DNA from: Yersinia rochesterensis
Lineage (GTDB): Bacteria > Pseudomonadota > Gammaproteobacteria > Enterobacterales > Enterobacteriaceae
Length of the DNA stretch: 64,000 nucleotides
Direction of reading: 5' to 3'
NCBI RefSeq assembly: GCF_003600645.1
Contig: NZ_CP032482.1
Location: 4,030,001 to 4,094,000 of the forward strand
This document shows, piece by piece, positions 1-13,482 of the stretch. The notes below the pieces were generated by a model. The model was not told the DNA's origin. It was given only the letters and a program-made list of their open reading frames with translations, and searched no databases. Numbering within the stretch: the first letter of the stretch is position 1; each line of letters starts with the position of its first letter. Made by a program: the position numbers and the translations under genes.

Positions 1-2256
1 ACCATCTGGCTTAGCCATCAGGCCACGCATCCCTGCCAGCTGACGAATCTGTGCAGCAGAACCACGCGCACCGGAGTCGGCCATCATAAAGATGCTGTTG
101 AAGGATACTTGCTGCTCGACAACGCCGTCACGGTTGACAACATCTTCAACAGACAAGTTATCCATCATCGCCTTGGCAACACGTTCGTTAGCCGCGGCCC
201 AGATATCGATCACTTTGTTATAACGTTCGCCTGCCGTTACCAGACCGGATTGGAACTGCTCCTGGATTTCGGCAACTTCAGTTTCAGCTTCTTCGATGAT
301 CCCTGCTTTCGCATCTGGGATAACCATGTCATCGATACCTACAGAGGCGCCTGAGCGTGCTGCGTAAGCAAAACCGGTGTACATGATCTGGTCAGCAAAG
401 ATAACCGTTGGCTTCAAGCCCAGGATGCGGTAACACGTGTTTAGCATCTTGGAGATAGCTTTTTTGCCCAGCGGCTGGTTCACGATAGAGTAAGGCAGAC
501 CTTGTGGAACGATCATCCACAAAATAGCACGGCCTACTGTCGTATCAATGATGCTAGTACGCGTAATGCTTTCGCCTTCGGTATTACGAATTTCTTCAGT
601 AATACGCACTTTTACGCGGGCATGCAGAGATGCCAGACCAGCGCGATAAATACGCTCAGCTTCTTTCGGACCAGTCAGTACCATGCCTTCGCCTTTGGCG
701 TTAACACAGTCGCGGGTCATGTAATACAGACCTAATACAACGTCCTGAGAAGGAACGATGATTGGCTCGCCGTTCGCTGGTGACAGGATGTTGTTGGTAG
801 ACATCATCAACGCACGCGCTTCTAACTGAGCTTCCAGTGTCAGCGGTACGTGAACAGCCATTTGGTCACCATCGAAGTCGGCGTTATATGCCGCACAAAC
901 CAGTGGATGCAACTGGATTGCTTTACCTTCGATCAGAACCGGTTCAAACGCCTGGATACCCAAACGGTGAAGGGTTGGTGCACGGTTCAGCAGCACTGGG
1001 TGTTCGCGGATAACTTCATCCAGGATATCCCAAACAACCGCTTCTTCACGCTCAACCATCTTCTTGGCAGCTTTAATGGTGGTAGCAAGACCACGCAATT
1101 CCAGCTTGCCGTAGATGAACGGCTTGAACAGCTCAAGAGCCATTTTCTTTGGCAGACCGCACTGATGCAGGCGCAGGTATGGACCCACGGTGATTACCGA
1201 ACGACCAGAGTAGTCAACACGTTTACCCAGCAAGTTCTGACGGAAACGACCTTGCTTACCTTTGATCATGTCAGCCAGTGACTTCAACGGACGCTTGTTA
1301 GAGCCGGTAATCGCACGACCACGACGGCCGTTATCCAGCAATGCATCTACTGCTTCTTGCAGCATACGCTTTTCGTTGCGCACGATGATGTCAGGAGCAG
1401 CCAAGTCCAGCAGGCGTTTCAGACGGTTGTTACGGTTGATCACGCGACGATACAAATCGTTCAGATCAGAAGTCGCAAAACGACCACCATCCAACGGCAC
1501 CAATGGACGCAGATCTGGCGGCAACACAGGCAGCACGGTCAGGATCATCCACTCTGGCTTGTTGCCAGACTGTACGAACGCTTCCAACAGCTTGATACGC
1601 TTGGTCAGCTTCTTACGTTTGGTTTCAGAATTTGTTTCGTTCAATTCTTCACGCAGGATCTCGCACTCAGCTTCCAGATCCATGTTTTTCAATAGGGCCT
1701 GAATAGCTTCGGCGCCCATTTTCGCGTCGAACTCATCACCAAACTCTTCCAACGCGTCCAGATACTGCTCTTCAGTCAGGATCTGACGACGTTCCAAGTT
1801 GGTCATACCGCCTTCAATAACCACATAGGATTCGAAGTACAGTACGCGTTCGATGTCACGTAATGGCATATCCAGCAGTAAACCGATGCGAGATGGCAAC
1901 GATTTCAGGAACCAGATGTGCGCAGTTGGAGAAGCCAGTTCGATGTGACCCATACGCTCACGGCGTACTTTGGTTTGAGTCACTTCAACGCCGCATTTCT
2001 CACAAATAACACCGCGGTGTTTCAAACGCTTGTACTTACCGCACAGGCATTCGTAATCTTTTACTGGGCCAAAGATACGGGCACAGAAAAGGCCGTCACG
2101 TTCTGGTTTGAACGTACGGTAGTTAATGGTTTCCGGCTTTTTAACTTCGCCGAACGACCATGAACGGATCATGTCTGGCGATGCCAGAGCAATTTTGATC
2201 GCATCAAACTCTTCGGTCTTAGTTTGCGCTTTCAGAAACTTTAATAAGTCTTTCAC
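1..2256 (-). CDS. rpoC: RNA polymerase beta' subunit (partial, N-terminal 752 codons)
   Basis: Encodes the beta' subunit of RNA polymerase, which carries the catalytic magnesium. Only the first 752 codons are present; the family is about 1407 residues, so the gene runs off the left edge. The start is GTG at 2256, preceded by AGGAG. Visible motifs are the N-terminal zinc ribbon (ECLCGKY followed by ICEKCG) and the catalytic NADFDGD loop at residues 458-464 (865-885), with all three aspartates intact. It lies 120 bp downstream of rpoB and is cotranscribed with it; the gap holds a strong hairpin listed separately. The identification is certain. Confidence 0.98.
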   Translation of the reverse strand, partial: MKDLLKFLKAQTKTEEFDAIKIALASPDMIRSWSFGEVKKPETINYRTFKPERDGLFCARIFGPVKDYECLCGKYKRLKHRGVICEKCGVEVTQTKVRRERMGHIELASPTAHIWFLKSLPSRIGLLLDMPLRDIERVLYFESYVVIEGGMTNLERRQILTEEQYLDALEEFGDEFDAKMGAEAIQALLKNMDLEAECEILREELNETNSETKRKKLTKRIKLLEAFVQSGNKPEWMILTVLPVLPPDLRPLVPLDGGRFATSDLNDLYRRVINRNNRLKRLLDLAAPDIIVRNEKRMLQEAVDALLDNGRRGRAITGSNKRPLKSLADMIKGKQGRFRQNLLGKRVDYSGRSVITVGPYLRLHQCGLPKKMALELFKPFIYGKLELRGLATTIKAAKKMVEREEAVVWDILDEVIREHPVLLNRAPTLHRLGIQAFEPVLIEGKAIQLHPLVCAAYNADFDGDQMAVHVPLTLEAQLEARALMMSTNNILSPANGEPIIVPSQDVVLGLYYMTRDCVNAKGEGMVLTGPKEAERIYRAGLASLHARVKVRITEEIRNTEGESITRTSIIDTTVGRAILWMIVPQGLPYSIVNQPLGKKAISKMLNTCYRILGLKPTVIFADQIMYTGFAYAARSGASVGIDDMVIPDAKAGIIEEAETEVAEIQEQFQSGLVTAGERYNKVIDIWAAANERVAKAMMDNLSVEDVVNRDGVVEQQVSFNSIFMMADSGARGSAAQIRQLAGMRGLMAKPDG

Positions 2257-2287
2257 GGATTGGCTCCTGTCGGAGTTAGACCTGATA

Positions 2288-2313
2288 GGCGCTCAAATCG
2301 AAATTTGAGCGCC
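2288..2313 (-). promoter_or_regulatory. rpoB-rpoC intergenic hairpin with UUCG loop
   Basis: The mRNA strand forms a perfect 11-bp stem, GGCGCTCAAAT paired with ATTTGAGCGCC, closed by a TTCG tetraloop. No U-tract follows, so it is not an intrinsic terminator. It is probably an mRNA-stability or processing element between rpoB and rpoC; the role is inferred. Confidence 0.6.
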
Positions 2314-2376
2314 CCTGTGACCAGTACGAACCACCAGCAGACTCCCGGCTGTCAAAGTCTGCTGTCTGGAGAAGAA

Positions 2377-5300
2377 TTACTCTTCTTCCAGCTCGATATT
2401 GATGCCCAGCGAGCGGATTTCTTTCAACAATACGTTGAAGGACTCCGGCATGCCTGGTTCCATACGGTGATCGCCATCCACGATGTTTTTGTACATCTTG
2501 GTACGGCCGTTTACATCGTCGGACTTGACGGTAAGCATTTCCTGCAATGTGTACGCGGCGCCATAAGCTTCCAACGCCCACACTTCCATCTCACCGAAGC
2601 GCTGACCACCGAACTGAGCCTTACCACCCAGCGGCTGCTGAGTAACCAAGCTGTAAGAACCGGTAGAACGCGCATGCATCTTGTCATCAACCAAGTGGTT
2701 CAGTTTCAGCATATACATGTAGCCGACAGTAACCTGGCGTTCGAACTGTTCACCGGTACGGCCGTCAAACAGAGTAATCTGACCAGAAGTTGGCAGGCCA
2801 CCCAGCTGTAACAGTTCCTTGATTTCTTTCTCTGTCGCACCATCGAACACTGGTGTTGCGATTGGCATACCTTTTTTCAGGTTCTCAGCCAGACGCAATA
2901 CTTCGTCATCGGTGAAGGTGCTCAGATCAACTTTCTGACAAACGTTGTCGCCCAGATCGTAGGCTTTCTGGATAAACTCACGCAGTTTGGCAACTTCTTC
3001 CTGCTTCTTCAGCATGGCGTTGATTTTCTCGCCGATGCCTTTCGCTGCCATCCCTAAGTGGGTTTCCAAAATCTGACCGATGTTCATACGCGATGGTACG
3101 CCCAGCGGGTTCAGAACGATGTCTACCGGCGTACCGTTTTCATCGTAAGGCATATCTTCGATCGGGTTAATCTTGGAGATAACACCTTTGTTACCGTGAC
3201 GACCGGCCATCTTGTCACCCGGTTGAATCTGACGTTTAACCGCCAGATACACCTTGACGATCTTCAGCACGCCTGGTGCCAAATCATCACCTTGGGTGAT
3301 CTTACGACGCTTGGCATCCATCTTCTTCTCGAATTCGGATTTCATTTCGTCGTACTGCTCTGCCAACTGTTCCAGCTGGTTTTGCTTGTCTTCGTCGGTC
3401 AGGCCAAGTTCCAGCCAGCGATCACGTGGTAATTTGCTCAGCTTGTCAGCTTCGATGCCACCAGAAACCAGTACTGCATGGATACGTGCAAACAGGCCCG
3501 CTTCCAGGATCTGCAACTCTTCAGTCAGGTCTTTCTTGGCCTGCTTCAGTTGCATCTCTTCGATTTCCAACGCACGTTTGTCTTTTTCTACGCCATCGCG
3601 AGTAAAGACTTGTACGTCAATAACCGTACCGGAAACACCGTTTGGTACACGCAGAGAAGAGTCTTTAACGTCAGACGCTTTCTCACCGAAGATCGCACGT
3701 AACAGTTTCTCTTCTGGCGTCAGCTGGGTTTCACCTTTAGGTGTTACCTTACCAACCAGAATGTCACCGCCAGTCACTTCAGCACCGATATAGACGATAC
3801 CGGATTCATCCAGTTTGGAGAGTGCAGCTTCACCCACGTTCGGGATATCGGCAGTAATCTCTTCTGGCCCCAGCTTGGTGTCACGAGACACACATGCCAG
3901 TTCTTGAATATGAATGGTAGTGAAGCGATCTTCTTGCACCACGCGCTCGGAGACCAAGATGGAGTCTTCGAAGTTGTAACCGTTCCAAGGCATGAAGGCT
4001 ACGCGCATGTTCTGACCCAATGCCAGTTCGCCCAGGTCTGTTGATGGGCCATCTGCCAGCACGTCACCGCGCTCGATTGGCTCACCCAGATTCACACACG
4101 GCATCTGATTGATACAGGTGTTCTGGTTAGAACGGGTGTATTTGGTCAGGTTATAAATATCAATACCTGCTTCGCCCGGATACATTTCGTCTTCGTTAAC
4201 TTTAATCACGATACGAGATGCATCTACATACTGAACAGTACCGCCACGCTTGGCTACAGAAGTTACCCCTGAGTCAACCGCTACTGCACGTTCCATACCA
4301 GTACCCACCAACGGCTTATCAGCACGCAGAGTAGGAACCGCCTGACGTTGCATGTTCGCACCCATCAAGGCACGGTTGGCGTCATCGTGTTCCAAGAATG
4401 GAATCAGAGAAGCACCAACGGATACGATCTGCTGGGTAGATACGTCCATATAGTCAACTTGATCGCGGCTAAATAGGCTAGATTCGCCTTTGCTACGACA
4501 AGTGACCAAGTCTTCCAAGAAGCGGCCTTCATCATCCAAGTTGGAGTTCGCCTGAGCGATAACGAAGTTGCCTTCTTCAATAGCAGACAAATAGTTAATT
4601 TCATCGGTCACCACACCATCACGTACGCGACGATAAGGTGTTTCCAAGAAACCATACTCGTTGGTCTGTGCGTACACAGACAAGGAGTTGATCAGACCGA
4701 TGTTTGGACCTTCTGGCGTTTCGATTGGGCATACACGACCGTAGTGAGTCGGGTGTACGTCTCGAACTTCAAAGCCAGCACGTTCACGGGTCAAACCACC
4801 CGGGCCCAATGCAGAGATACGGCGTTTATGCGTAATCTCGGACAACGGGTTGTTCTGGTCCATAAATTGTGACAACTGGCTGGAACCAAAGAACTCTTTC
4901 ACCGCAGCCGAAATAGGCTTAGCGTTGATCATGTCCTGAGGCATCAGTGTGTCGAGGTCGCCCAGAGACAAACGCTCTTTAACTGCACGCTCAACACGAA
5001 CCAGACCTACACGGAACTGGTTTTCAGCCATTTCACCAACGGAACGAATACGACGGTTGCCTAAGTGGTCGATATCATCCACTTCGCCTTTACCGTTACG
5101 GATATCGATGAGCTTCTTCATCACTTCTGTGATGTCTTCTTTGCTCAGGATACCGGAACCTTCGATCTCGTCACGCAGCAGTGAACGGTTGAACTTCATC
5201 CGGCCAACCGCAGACAAATCGTAGCGGTCTTCAGAGAAGAACAGGTTCTCAAACAGATTTTCAGCTGCTTCACGTGTTGGTGGCTCACCAGGACGCATCA

Positions 5301-6405
5301 TGCGGTAGATCTCAACCAAAGCGCTCAGACGGTCACTGGTTGGGTCAACACGCAGGGTCTCGGAGATATAAGCACCGTGATCCAGGTCGTTGGTGAACAA
5401 TGTTTCGATTTGCTTGTGGCCAGACTGGCTCAACTTAGCCAGCAAATCCAGTGACAGCTCCATGTTGGCTGCACAGATTAGCTCACCAGTGTTCTCATCA
5501 ATGTAGTCTTTTGCGACCACTTTACCGGCAATGTATTCAACCGGAACTTCGATGCGATCAATACCGTCTTTTTCAAGCTGGCGAATATGACGTGCAGTAA
5601 TACGACGCGCTTTCTCGACGTAAACTTTGCCATTCGCTTCAATATCAAAGGATGCCGTTTCACCGCGCAGGCGCTCTGGAACCAATTCCATCTGCAGCTT
5701 GTTGTCACGAATCTCAAAGACCACTTTGTCAAAGAACAGATCAAGGATCTGTGTTGTGGTGAAACTCAATGCACGCAGAATGATGGTTGCCGGCAACTTA
5801 CGACGACGGTCAATACGGACAAACAGGTTGTCTTTCGGGTCAAACTCGAAATCTAACCATGAACCGCGGTAAGGGATGATACGTGCGTTATACAGCACTT
5901 TACCCGAGGAATGGGTTTTACCCTTATCGCTGTCAAAGAATACGCCAGGACTACGGTGCAGCTGAGATACGATAACCCTCTCAGTACCGTTAATGACAAA
6001 GGTACCGTTTTCGGTCATGAGTGGAATTTCACCCATGTAGACTTCTTGTTCTTTGATGTCTTTAACCGTACCTTCCGGAGCTTCGCGCTCATAGATTACC
6101 AGGCGCAATTTAACGCGCAGCGGTGCGGAATAAGTCACACCACGGATCTGGCACTCTTTAACGTCAAATACTGGCTCACCAAGACGGTAGCTAACGTATT
6201 GCAGCTCCGAATTGCCGCTGTAGCTCTGGATTGGAAACACAGAACGGAATGCTGCTTCCAGGCCGTGCTGTCCTTCAGGATCTTGCTCGATAAACTTCTG
6301 GAACGAGTCAAGTTGGATAGAAAGGAGATAAGGTATGTCCAAAACTTGTGGACGTTTACCAAAATCCTTACGAATACGTTTTTTCTCGGTATAGGAGTAA
6401 ACCAT
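2377..6405 (-). CDS. rpoB: RNA polymerase beta subunit
   Basis: Encodes the 1342-residue beta subunit of RNA polymerase, the same length as in E. coli. It starts [18 protein letters not shown] and ends NIELEEE. The rifampicin-binding cluster around residues 507-533 reads [20 protein letters not shown], with the usual wild-type residues Q513, D516, H526 and S531, so the sequence predicts rifampicin sensitivity. The ATG at 6405 is preceded by GAGGAACCC. It is expressed from the rplJ promoter by read-through of the rplL-rpoB attenuator and is followed by rpoC. Confidence 0.99.
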   Translation of the reverse strand: MVYSYTEKKRIRKDFGKRPQVLDIPYLLSIQLDSFQKFIEQDPEGQHGLEAAFRSVFPIQSYSGNSELQYVSYRLGEPVFDVKECQIRGVTYSAPLRVKLRLVIYEREAPEGTVKDIKEQEVYMGEIPLMTENGTFVINGTERVIVSQLHRSPGVFFDSDKGKTHSSGKVLYNARIIPYRGSWLDFEFDPKDNLFVRIDRRRKLPATIILRALSFTTTQILDLFFDKVVFEIRDNKLQMELVPERLRGETASFDIEANGKVYVEKARRITARHIRQLEKDGIDRIEVPVEYIAGKVVAKDYIDENTGELICAANMELSLDLLAKLSQSGHKQIETLFTNDLDHGAYISETLRVDPTSDRLSALVEIYRMMRPGEPPTREAAENLFENLFFSEDRYDLSAVGRMKFNRSLLRDEIEGSGILSKEDITEVMKKLIDIRNGKGEVDDIDHLGNRRIRSVGEMAENQFRVGLVRVERAVKERLSLGDLDTLMPQDMINAKPISAAVKEFFGSSQLSQFMDQNNPLSEITHKRRISALGPGGLTRERAGFEVRDVHPTHYGRVCPIETPEGPNIGLINSLSVYAQTNEYGFLETPYRRVRDGVVTDEINYLSAIEEGNFVIAQANSNLDDEGRFLEDLVTCRSKGESSLFSRDQVDYMDVSTQQIVSVGASLIPFLEHDDANRALMGANMQRQAVPTLRADKPLVGTGMERAVAVDSGVTSVAKRGGTVQYVDASRIVIKVNEDEMYPGEAGIDIYNLTKYTRSNQNTCINQMPCVNLGEPIERGDVLADGPSTDLGELALGQNMRVAFMPWNGYNFEDSILVSERVVQEDRFTTIHIQELACVSRDTKLGPEEITADIPNVGEAALSKLDESGIVYIGAEVTGGDILVGKVTPKGETQLTPEEKLLRAIFGEKASDVKDSSLRVPNGVSGTVIDVQVFTRDGVEKDKRALEIEEMQLKQAKKDLTEELQILEAGLFARIHAVLVSGGIEADKLSKLPRDRWLELGLTDEDKQNQLEQLAEQYDEMKSEFEKKMDAKRRKITQGDDLAPGVLKIVKVYLAVKRQIQPGDKMAGRHGNKGVISKINPIEDMPYDENGTPVDIVLNPLGVPSRMNIGQILETHLGMAAKGIGEKINAMLKKQEEVAKLREFIQKAYDLGDNVCQKVDLSTFTDDEVLRLAENLKKGMPIATPVFDGATEKEIKELLQLGGLPTSGQITLFDGRTGEQFERQVTVGYMYMLKLNHLVDDKMHARSTGSYSLVTQQPLGGKAQFGGQRFGEMEVWALEAYGAAYTLQEMLTVKSDDVNGRTKMYKNIVDGDHRMEPGMPESFNVLLKEIRSLGINIELEEE

Positions 6406-6750
6406 AGGGTTCCTCAGCTCGCTGATCAGTGACCCACTCTGTCCGCCCTAATAAAAATAGGACAGGTCATGCAACACTATTATTTAGAATGAGAAGTCGA
6501 AACACTTCTCGGAATACTCTTTTCTATCACTCTTAAACCATTTCATCGCGTTACTTTGACTACCGAGCTACCCGAGTGGGTCGTAGCTGAGAACGCAGTA
6601 TATTAAGTCGTCAATAGAAAGGAATATTAGGGGTTAGTTAGCCGCTAAACAGTGTGAAATGCGACTAACGCCCTACAGCGCAAAAAGGCTGATGACTAAA
6701 AAGTCACCAGCCATCAGCCTATAAGTTAGGCTGCAAGCTCAAAGCTTAAC
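6406..6750 (-). promoter_or_regulatory. rplL-rpoB intergenic region (345 bp) with processing hairpins
   Basis: No gene is present. Besides the attenuator at 6682-6712, two short inverted repeats are visible: GAGAAGT (6491-6497) with ACTTCTC (6504-6510), and AGCTAC (6566-6571) with GTAGCT (6583-6588). In E. coli the equivalent gap carries the RNase III site that separates rplJL mRNA from rpoBC mRNA. The position and folding fit that role, but the exact cut site is not evident by eye. Confidence 0.55.
6682..6712 (-). terminator. rplL-rpoB partial terminator (attenuator)
   Basis: The mRNA strand reads GGCTGGTGACT, loop TTTT, AGTCATCAGCC, then TTTTTG: an 11-bp stem with one G-U pair and a short U-tract. 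In E. coli the same element lets only a fraction of transcripts reach rpoBC, setting a high ratio of L7/L12 to polymerase. Confidence 0.85.
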
Positions 6751-7119
6751 TTACTTGATCTCAACAGAAGCACCAGCTTCTTCCAGAGATTTTTTCAGAG
6801 TTTCAGCTTCGTCTTTGTTCACGCCTTCTTTCAGAACTGCAGGTGCAGATTCAACCAGGTCTTTAGCTTCTTTCAAGCCCAGGCCAGTTGCGCCGCGAAC
6901 AGCTTTGATTACTGCAACTTTGTTGTCGCCGAATGAAGCCAGAACAACGTTGAATTCAGTTTGTTCTTCTACAGCTTCAGCAGAGGCAGCAGGACCTGCA
7001 GCTACAGCAGCAGCTGAAACGCCGAATTTCTCTTCCATAGCAGAGATCAGTTCAACGATTTCCATTACAGACAGAGCTGCAACGCCTTCAAGAATTTGGT
7101 CTTTAGTGATAGTTGACAT
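6751..7119 (-). CDS. rplL: 50S ribosomal protein L7/L12
   Basis: Encodes a 122-residue acidic stalk protein that recruits translation factors to the ribosome. The N-terminal dimerisation segment ([19 protein letters not shown]) is followed by an Ala-rich hinge near residues 35-52 and a compact C-terminal domain containing [19 protein letters not shown]. It lies 69 bp downstream of rplJ in the same transcript; translation is coupled to the L10 leader. Confidence 0.98.
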   Translation of the reverse strand: MSTITKDQILEGVAALSVMEIVELISAMEEKFGVSAAAVAAGPAASAEAVEEQTEFNVVLASFGDNKVAVIKAVRGATGLGLKEAKDLVESAPAVLKEGVNKDEAETLKKSLEEAGASVEIK

Positions 7120-7188
7120 AACAAGTGTTCCTAAAATACAGAAATAGTTTATACGTTAAAAAGCAATGACTGAAAAAGTGAGGGCGAA

Positions 7189-7692
7189 TTAAGCCGCTTC
7201 AGCTTCTTTCTGGTCACGCAGCGCAGCCAATGTACGAACCAATTTGCCAGCAGCGGCTTCTTTCATGGTTCCCATCAGACGTGCGATTGCTTCTTCGTAG
7301 GTTGGCAGAGTTGCCAGGCGGTCGATCTGAGCCGCAGGGATTAACTCGCCTTCAAAGGCTGCTGCTTTAACCTCAAATTTCGCATTATCTTTAGCAAATG
7401 CTTTGAACAAACGAGCAGCTGCGCCCGGGTGTTCTGAAGAGAATGCAATCAAGGTTGGACCAACAAACGTGTCTTTCAGGCATTCGAATGGAGTGCCTTC
7501 AACAATGCGACGCAGCAAGGTGTTACGAACAACTTGCATGTGAACGCCAGCTTCACGACCTGCTTTACGCAGTTCAGTCATTTTATCAACGGTAACGCCA
7601 CGAGAATCCGCAACAACCGCAGACAGCGCACCTTTGGCTACTTCTTTAACTTCAGCAACAATCGCTTGTTTGCCTTGAAGATTTAGTGCCAT
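7189..7692 (-). CDS. rplJ: 50S ribosomal protein L10
   Basis: Encodes the 167-residue protein that anchors L7/L12 dimers to 23S rRNA. It starts [20 protein letters not shown] and ends in the helix that binds L7/L12. The L10-L12 complex represses its own mRNA through the leader at about 7845-7925. It heads the rplJL-rpoBC transcription unit. Confidence 0.98.
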   Translation of the reverse strand: MALNLQGKQAIVAEVKEVAKGALSAVVADSRGVTVDKMTELRKAGREAGVHMQVVRNTLLRRIVEGTPFECLKDTFVGPTLIAFSSEHPGAAARLFKAFAKDNAKFEVKAAAFEGELIPAAQIDRLATLPTYEEAIARLMGTMKEAAAGKLVRTLAALRDQKEAEAA

Positions 7693-7844
7693 TAGTTCTT
7701 GCTCCTGGATTAACCGGGGATTAATTCCCCGGAACTCACGTCACCCAACTCACAACAAAATGCAGTGAATGGGCGTTGAAACACGGTGAGCAGAATCCAG
7801 CAAAGACTATTCTTTATCATTCTTTATAAACAAATAAAGAAAGA

Positions 7845-7925
7845 AAAAATTTCTTCAGGTTCTGTCACCGTCTACGCAGGAAATTAAGTGTTTCGCAACA
7901 CACCTGCGGTCTTGGACGGAGGCTT
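7845..7925 (-). promoter_or_regulatory. L10 leader (binding site for the L10-L12 autorepressor)
   Basis: In the 375-bp gap before rplJ the RNA strand forms an outer stem (7868-7872 with 7915-7919), an asymmetric kink-like internal loop, an inner stem (7875-7880 with 7903-7908) and an apical hairpin GTGTT/AACAC (7888-7892 with 7897-7901). The sequence around CCGCAGGTGTG and CCTGCGTAGACGGTG matches the enterobacterial L10 leader as I remember it. The rest of the gap (7693-8067) holds no gene. A hairpin at 8010-8040 (GGGCGTAAG with CTTACGCCC) follows rplA but has no U-tract. Confidence 0.85.
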
Positions 7926-8067
7926 GGATAAGGCCAAGCTCCAACCGAAAATTCTGTTTTCTGTCAATTGAACATTTGTTATTAACAAATAAGCCATCAA
8001 CAGAAGCATGGGCGTAAGATTCTAGACAAACCTTACGCCCACGTAAAGCGATAAAAGCAATTAGTGA

Positions 8068-8772
<705 letters not shown>

Positions 8773-8775
8773 TTA

Positions 8776-9204
<429 letters not shown>

Positions 9205-9219
9205 TTACGATTTCCTCGA

Positions 9220-9253
9220 TTTGGGTAGTATCGCCTCGCGTTCGAGGCTCCCC
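9220..9253 (-). promoter_or_regulatory. L1 repressor-binding site in the rplK leader
   Basis: The mRNA strand reads GGGGAGCCTCGAACGCGAGGC with a 6-bp stem (9233-9238 with 9243-9248), followed by the rplK ribosome-binding region with GAGG. It resembles the E. coli L11 leader, where L1 binds a mimic of its 23S target. The assignment is by position and resemblance. Confidence 0.7.
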
Positions 9254-9321
9254 GTGTTTTGTCTCGCTATTATTTACTATGAAATAAATTGCCACGCATG
9301 ACAAAAAGCAAGACATCTAAA

Positions 9322-9357
9322 AACAAAAGGCGCGAAATTATATTGTAATTTCGCGCC
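9322..9357 (-). terminator. Terminator of the secE-nusG operon
   Basis: A perfect 12-bp stem, GGCGCGAAATTA (9329-9340) with TAATTTCGCGCC (9346-9357), 5-nt loop, followed on the RNA strand by TTTTGTTTTT. It lies between nusG and the rplK leader. Confidence 0.9.
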
Positions 9358-9397
9358 TAAGACAAGACTCAAATTTCAACCAATGGTGAAAAATGAA

Positions 9398-9943
9398 TCA
9401 GCCTTTTTCTACCTGGCTGAAATCCAGTTCGACCGGTGTTGCACGGCCAAAGATGGAAACAGACACTTTCAAGCGACTTTTTTCATAGTCCACTTCTTCA
9501 ACGACACCGTTAAAGTCTGCGAACGGACCATCGCTAACACGTACCAGTTCACCTGGTTCAAACAGTGTTTTAGGACGTGGTTTATCACCCACTTGTTGAA
9601 GGCGATTCATAATCGCATCAACTTCTTTATCACTGATTGGTGCAGGGCGATCGGATGTACCACCGATAAAGCCCATTACACGTGGCACGCTACGCACTAA
9701 GTGCCAGCTGGCATCTTCCATCACCATCTGAACCAGTACATAGCCTGGGAAGAATTTACGTTCACTTTTACGACGTTGACCGCCACGAATTTCGACGACT
9801 TCTTCCGTTGGAACCATGACTTCGCCAAACAGCTCTTCCATGTCATTTAACTTGATATGCTCACGCAGCGATTGAGCTACGCGGCCTTCAAAACCGGAAA
9901 ACGCCTGAACGACGTACCAACGCTTTTTGGGTGCTTCAGACAT
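9398..9943 (-). CDS. nusG: Transcription termination/antitermination factor NusG
   Basis: Encodes the 181-residue factor that binds polymerase and couples it to Rho or to S10. The N-terminal NGN domain ([20 protein letters not shown]) is followed by a linker and the KOW domain ([19 protein letters not shown]). It starts 1 bp after the secE stop, so translation is probably coupled. Its length equals the E. coli protein. Confidence 0.98.
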   Translation of the reverse strand: MSEAPKKRWYVVQAFSGFEGRVAQSLREHIKLNDMEELFGEVMVPTEEVVEIRGGQRRKSERKFFPGYVLVQMVMEDASWHLVRSVPRVMGFIGGTSDRPAPISDKEVDAIMNRLQQVGDKPRPKTLFEPGELVRVSDGPFADFNGVVEEVDYEKSRLKVSVSIFGRATPVELDFSQVEKG

Positions 9944-9944
9944 C

Positions 9945-10328
9945 TTAGAACCTCAGGCCAGTAATAAATGATACCAGGCGAACCAGAATACCATCCAGCC
10001 CCCATAGAATCAGTGACATTACAGCAGTTACCGCAGCAACGATTAACGTTGTGTGCAGAGTTTCCTGACGGGTAGGCCAAATCACTTTACGCACTTCCGT
10101 GCGTGCTTCACGAGCAAACGCGACAGTGGCTTTACCTTTTGCCGTCATCAGCGCAACAGCACCGGCAACAGCGATAATTACTACAACTGCCAACGCGCGC
10201 AGCGGCAGGCTGAAATCACGGTAATAATAATTACCAACAATAGCGGCAACTAATAATACAGCAACGATTAGCCATTTAGCCGTTTCCAGGCCGCGTCCGC
10301 TCCCTGGAGCCTCGGTATTCGCACTCAT
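9945..10328 (-). CDS. secE: Preprotein translocase subunit SecE
   Basis: Encodes the 127-residue small essential SecYEG subunit. Three hydrophobic segments are visible, near residues 18-36, 43-63 and 93-120; the conserved cytoplasmic amphipathic helix reads [20 protein letters not shown] place the start at the ATG at 10328 ([13 protein letters not shown]), giving the usual family length; the frame remains open upstream to an ATG at 10343. It is cotranscribed with nusG. Confidence 0.97.
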   Translation of the reverse strand: MSANTEAPGSGRGLETAKWLIVAVLLVAAIVGNYYYRDFSLPLRALAVVVIIAVAGAVALMTAKGKATVAFAREARTEVRKVIWPTRQETLHTTLIVAAVTAVMSLILWGLDGILVRLVSFITGLRF

Positions 10329-10518
10329 AAACCAACCTGTCACTATGATTCAGAACAAACAACTTTGCTTCGCACCGCAAAGCAAACCAAGCCGAAGGAT
10401 GCTCTAGAAATTCTCTAATCGGCACCACTCAGCACTATTCGCCGTACTTCCAGAGCCCATCTCACCAGTAATTATGATGAAAAAACTGCTGATGAGATAG
10501 GTTCTAGTATGACAACGT

Positions 10519-10547
10519 ATAAAAAGGGCATCAAATGATGCCCTTTT
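10519..10547 (-). terminator. tufB operon terminator
   Basis: The stem GGGCATC/GATGCCC (10526-10532 with 10537-10543) has a 4-nt loop and is followed on the RNA strand by TTTTTAT. It sits just after tufB. The remaining gap up to secE (10329-10518) holds no gene and must contain the secE promoter; I could not fix its boxes. Confidence 0.88.
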
Positions 10548-10567
10548 ATCACATGTCGCGTCAAATC

Positions 10568-11785
<1,218 letters not shown>

Positions 11786-11860
11786 TCACCACATCAACCA
11801 AGCGCATGCTTGCTGAATCCATAACACAGAAAGAAAATCAGGGGACGAGAAAGTGAGAAG

Positions 11861-11936
11861 TGGTGCTGATAGGCAGATTCGAACTGCCGACCTCACCCTT
11901 ACCAAGGGTGCGCTCTACCAACTGAGCCATATCAGC
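11861..11936 (-). tRNA. thrT: tRNA-Thr (GGT)
   Basis: A 76-nt cloverleaf starting GCTGATATGGCTCAG and ending in an encoded CCA. The anticodon GGT is at 11901-11903 and the T-arm reads GGCAGTTCGAATCTGCC. It is the last tRNA before tufB, as in the E. coli operon. Confidence 0.97.
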
Positions 11937-11942
11937 ACATCT

Positions 11943-12017
<75 letters not shown>

Positions 12018-12335
12018 ATCTTAGAACTCGGCTACCTGACTTAATCTGCAGAAACTTGAAAGGAAGGGCTTGGCCACTTCACTCTTCATCGAGAGCGTTG
12101 CTCTCGCCTTGAGTGTTGATTGGGAGTTCGGTCTTCTGAATCACCCTGAGACTCAAGGTTAAATATGGTGGTGGGGGAAGGATTATTCGTCACTTCATTC
12201 CTCACCCTGCGGGTCGCCGCTTCGCGTCGCTGTCTCGCTACGCTCGGCTCGAACCTTATCGAAGGTTTTCACCTTCCCCTTAAGTGCTTGACTGAATTCC
12301 TAATACTGAATCAGCTTTCTACTCAAGGTTAAATA
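12018..12335 (-). repeat. tyrU-glyT spacer with a 34-bp repeat of the tRNA-Tyr 3' end
   Basis: This 318-bp spacer separates tRNA-Tyr from tRNA-Gly. The 34 bp at 12151-12184 is an exact copy of 12321-12354, which is the last 19 nt of tRNA-Tyr, including CCA, plus the next 15 nt downstream. The copies are exactly 170 bp apart, and a weaker match extends to 12136 and 12306 (CTGAATCA in both). Between them lies a GC-rich stretch with CTTCGATAAGGTTCGAGCC on the RNA strand, loosely like the tRNA-Tyr T-arm. The arrangement resembles the E. coli rtT repeat after tyrT. No convincing gene is present. Confidence 0.85.
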
Positions 12336-12420
<85 letters not shown>

Positions 12421-12438
12421 TAATTTTTAGTACTTGAA

Positions 12439-12514
<76 letters not shown>

Positions 12515-12521
12515 ATCAAGT

Positions 12522-12557
12522 GCAGCGCATTCTAGGTAGAGTGGGCCTATGATGCAA
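12522..12557 (-). promoter_or_regulatory. Promoter of the thrU-tyrU-glyT-thrT-tufB operon
   Basis: On the minus strand, TTGCAT (12552-12557), a 17-bp spacer and TAGAAT (12529-12534) are followed by a GC-rich discriminator GCGCTGCA, typical of stringently controlled stable-RNA promoters. It ends just upstream of thrU. Confidence 0.7.
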
Positions 12558-12930
12558 CAAAAAAATCGCATAAATCGACCTTTCGCTCATAAAACCGCCA
12601 CTTTTCAAAAGCCAGACGTATTATTAACCAAGGTTAGCTTAATTAGCGCCCAGAACTTTAGTTATTCTAACCAACTCTATAGCGGAAAATCACCCCAAAA
12701 AACCGACAATGTCTCATTGTTGAACAATCTTATTGTCCACACAGCAAAAATAAATTTAGTTCTATGCCCCAAAATGGGGAAATCTTTCTATTAAGGTGCA
12801 TGAAACCCAAGAAATACTCGCTCAATTCTCGTCACCACAAGGTTACATATTTGGCTTGTTTATTGCTTAAGCATAACTATTTATTTTAAACATCATATCC
12901 GCAGACCGACTGTTGAAGAGGAGCTTAATC
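12558..12930. other. Intergenic region between the tRNA promoter and the acetyltransferase gene
   Basis: About 370 bp without a supported gene. It is AT-rich and probably includes upstream activating sequence for the tRNA promoter. On the plus strand TTGGCT (12851-12856) and TAACTA (12874-12879), 17 bp apart, could be a promoter for the acetyltransferase. A 62-codon open frame inside 12549-12794 has no recognisable product or convincing ribosome-binding site. Confidence 0.5.
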
Positions 12931-13482
12931 ATGAAGATAGTTTTACTTAATGCGGCAACATTGCCTATATACCGAAGCGAACTGGCAAGTTTACTGATTG
13001 ATGCCGTCTCTCATGGTGCTTCAATCGGCTATAACACCCGCAGCCTCTCACAAGAAGAGGCTGAGAGCTACTACCATGGCCTACGCCCAGCCATCACGAA
13101 AGGCACGCTATTATTGTGGATAGCACGTGATGAAGTGGGGATAGTGGGAACCATCCAATTAGATCTCTGCCAAAAACCCAATGGATTAAATCGAGCCGAA
13201 GTACAAAAATTATTAGTTCACAGCCGCAGTCGTCGTGCTGGGATTGGGCATAAATTGATTATTGAAATGGAGAATACGGCGGTTCAACTTCGCCGCGGAT
13301 TGTTATACTTGGATACTGAAGCTGGCTCTCCCGCAGAATCTTTTTACCGGGCACAAGGATATAGATATATGGGTGAAATTCCTGATTATGCCTGTACGCC
13401 TGATGGTTATTATCATCCAACCGCTATTTACTTCAAACGTTTATTCTCTGTAAATCAATTACATACTGTTATAGCTAGCTAG
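12931..13482 (+). CDS. GNAT family N-acetyltransferase
   Basis: Encodes a 183-residue predicted acetyl-CoA-dependent N-acetyltransferase of unknown substrate. The GNAT motif A is visible as KLLVHSRSRRAGIGHKLI, with the pyrophosphate-binding pattern RRAGIG, followed by the C-terminal AESFYRAQGYRYMGEIPDY typical of the fold. I chose the ATG at 12931 because GAGGAG lies 8 nt upstream; the frame also opens at a TTG at 12913. It stands alone between the tRNA-tufB operon and coaA, where E. coli has no such gene, so it may be a lineage-specific insertion. Confidence 0.85.
   Translation: MKIVLLNAATLPIYRSELASLLIDAVSHGASIGYNTRSLSQEEAESYYHGLRPAITKGTLLLWIARDEVGIVGTIQLDLCQKPNGLNRAEVQKLLVHSRSRRAGIGHKLIIEMENTAVQLRRGLLYLDTEAGSPAESFYRAQGYRYMGEIPDYACTPDGYYHPTAIYFKRLFSVNQLHTVIAS

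Noticed and set aside
2377-6405. Long antisense open frames opposite rpoB, such as 5911-6432 (+) and 3254-3793 (+)
   Set aside because: They arise from the codon bias of rpoB read backwards; no ribosome-binding site or recognisable domain.
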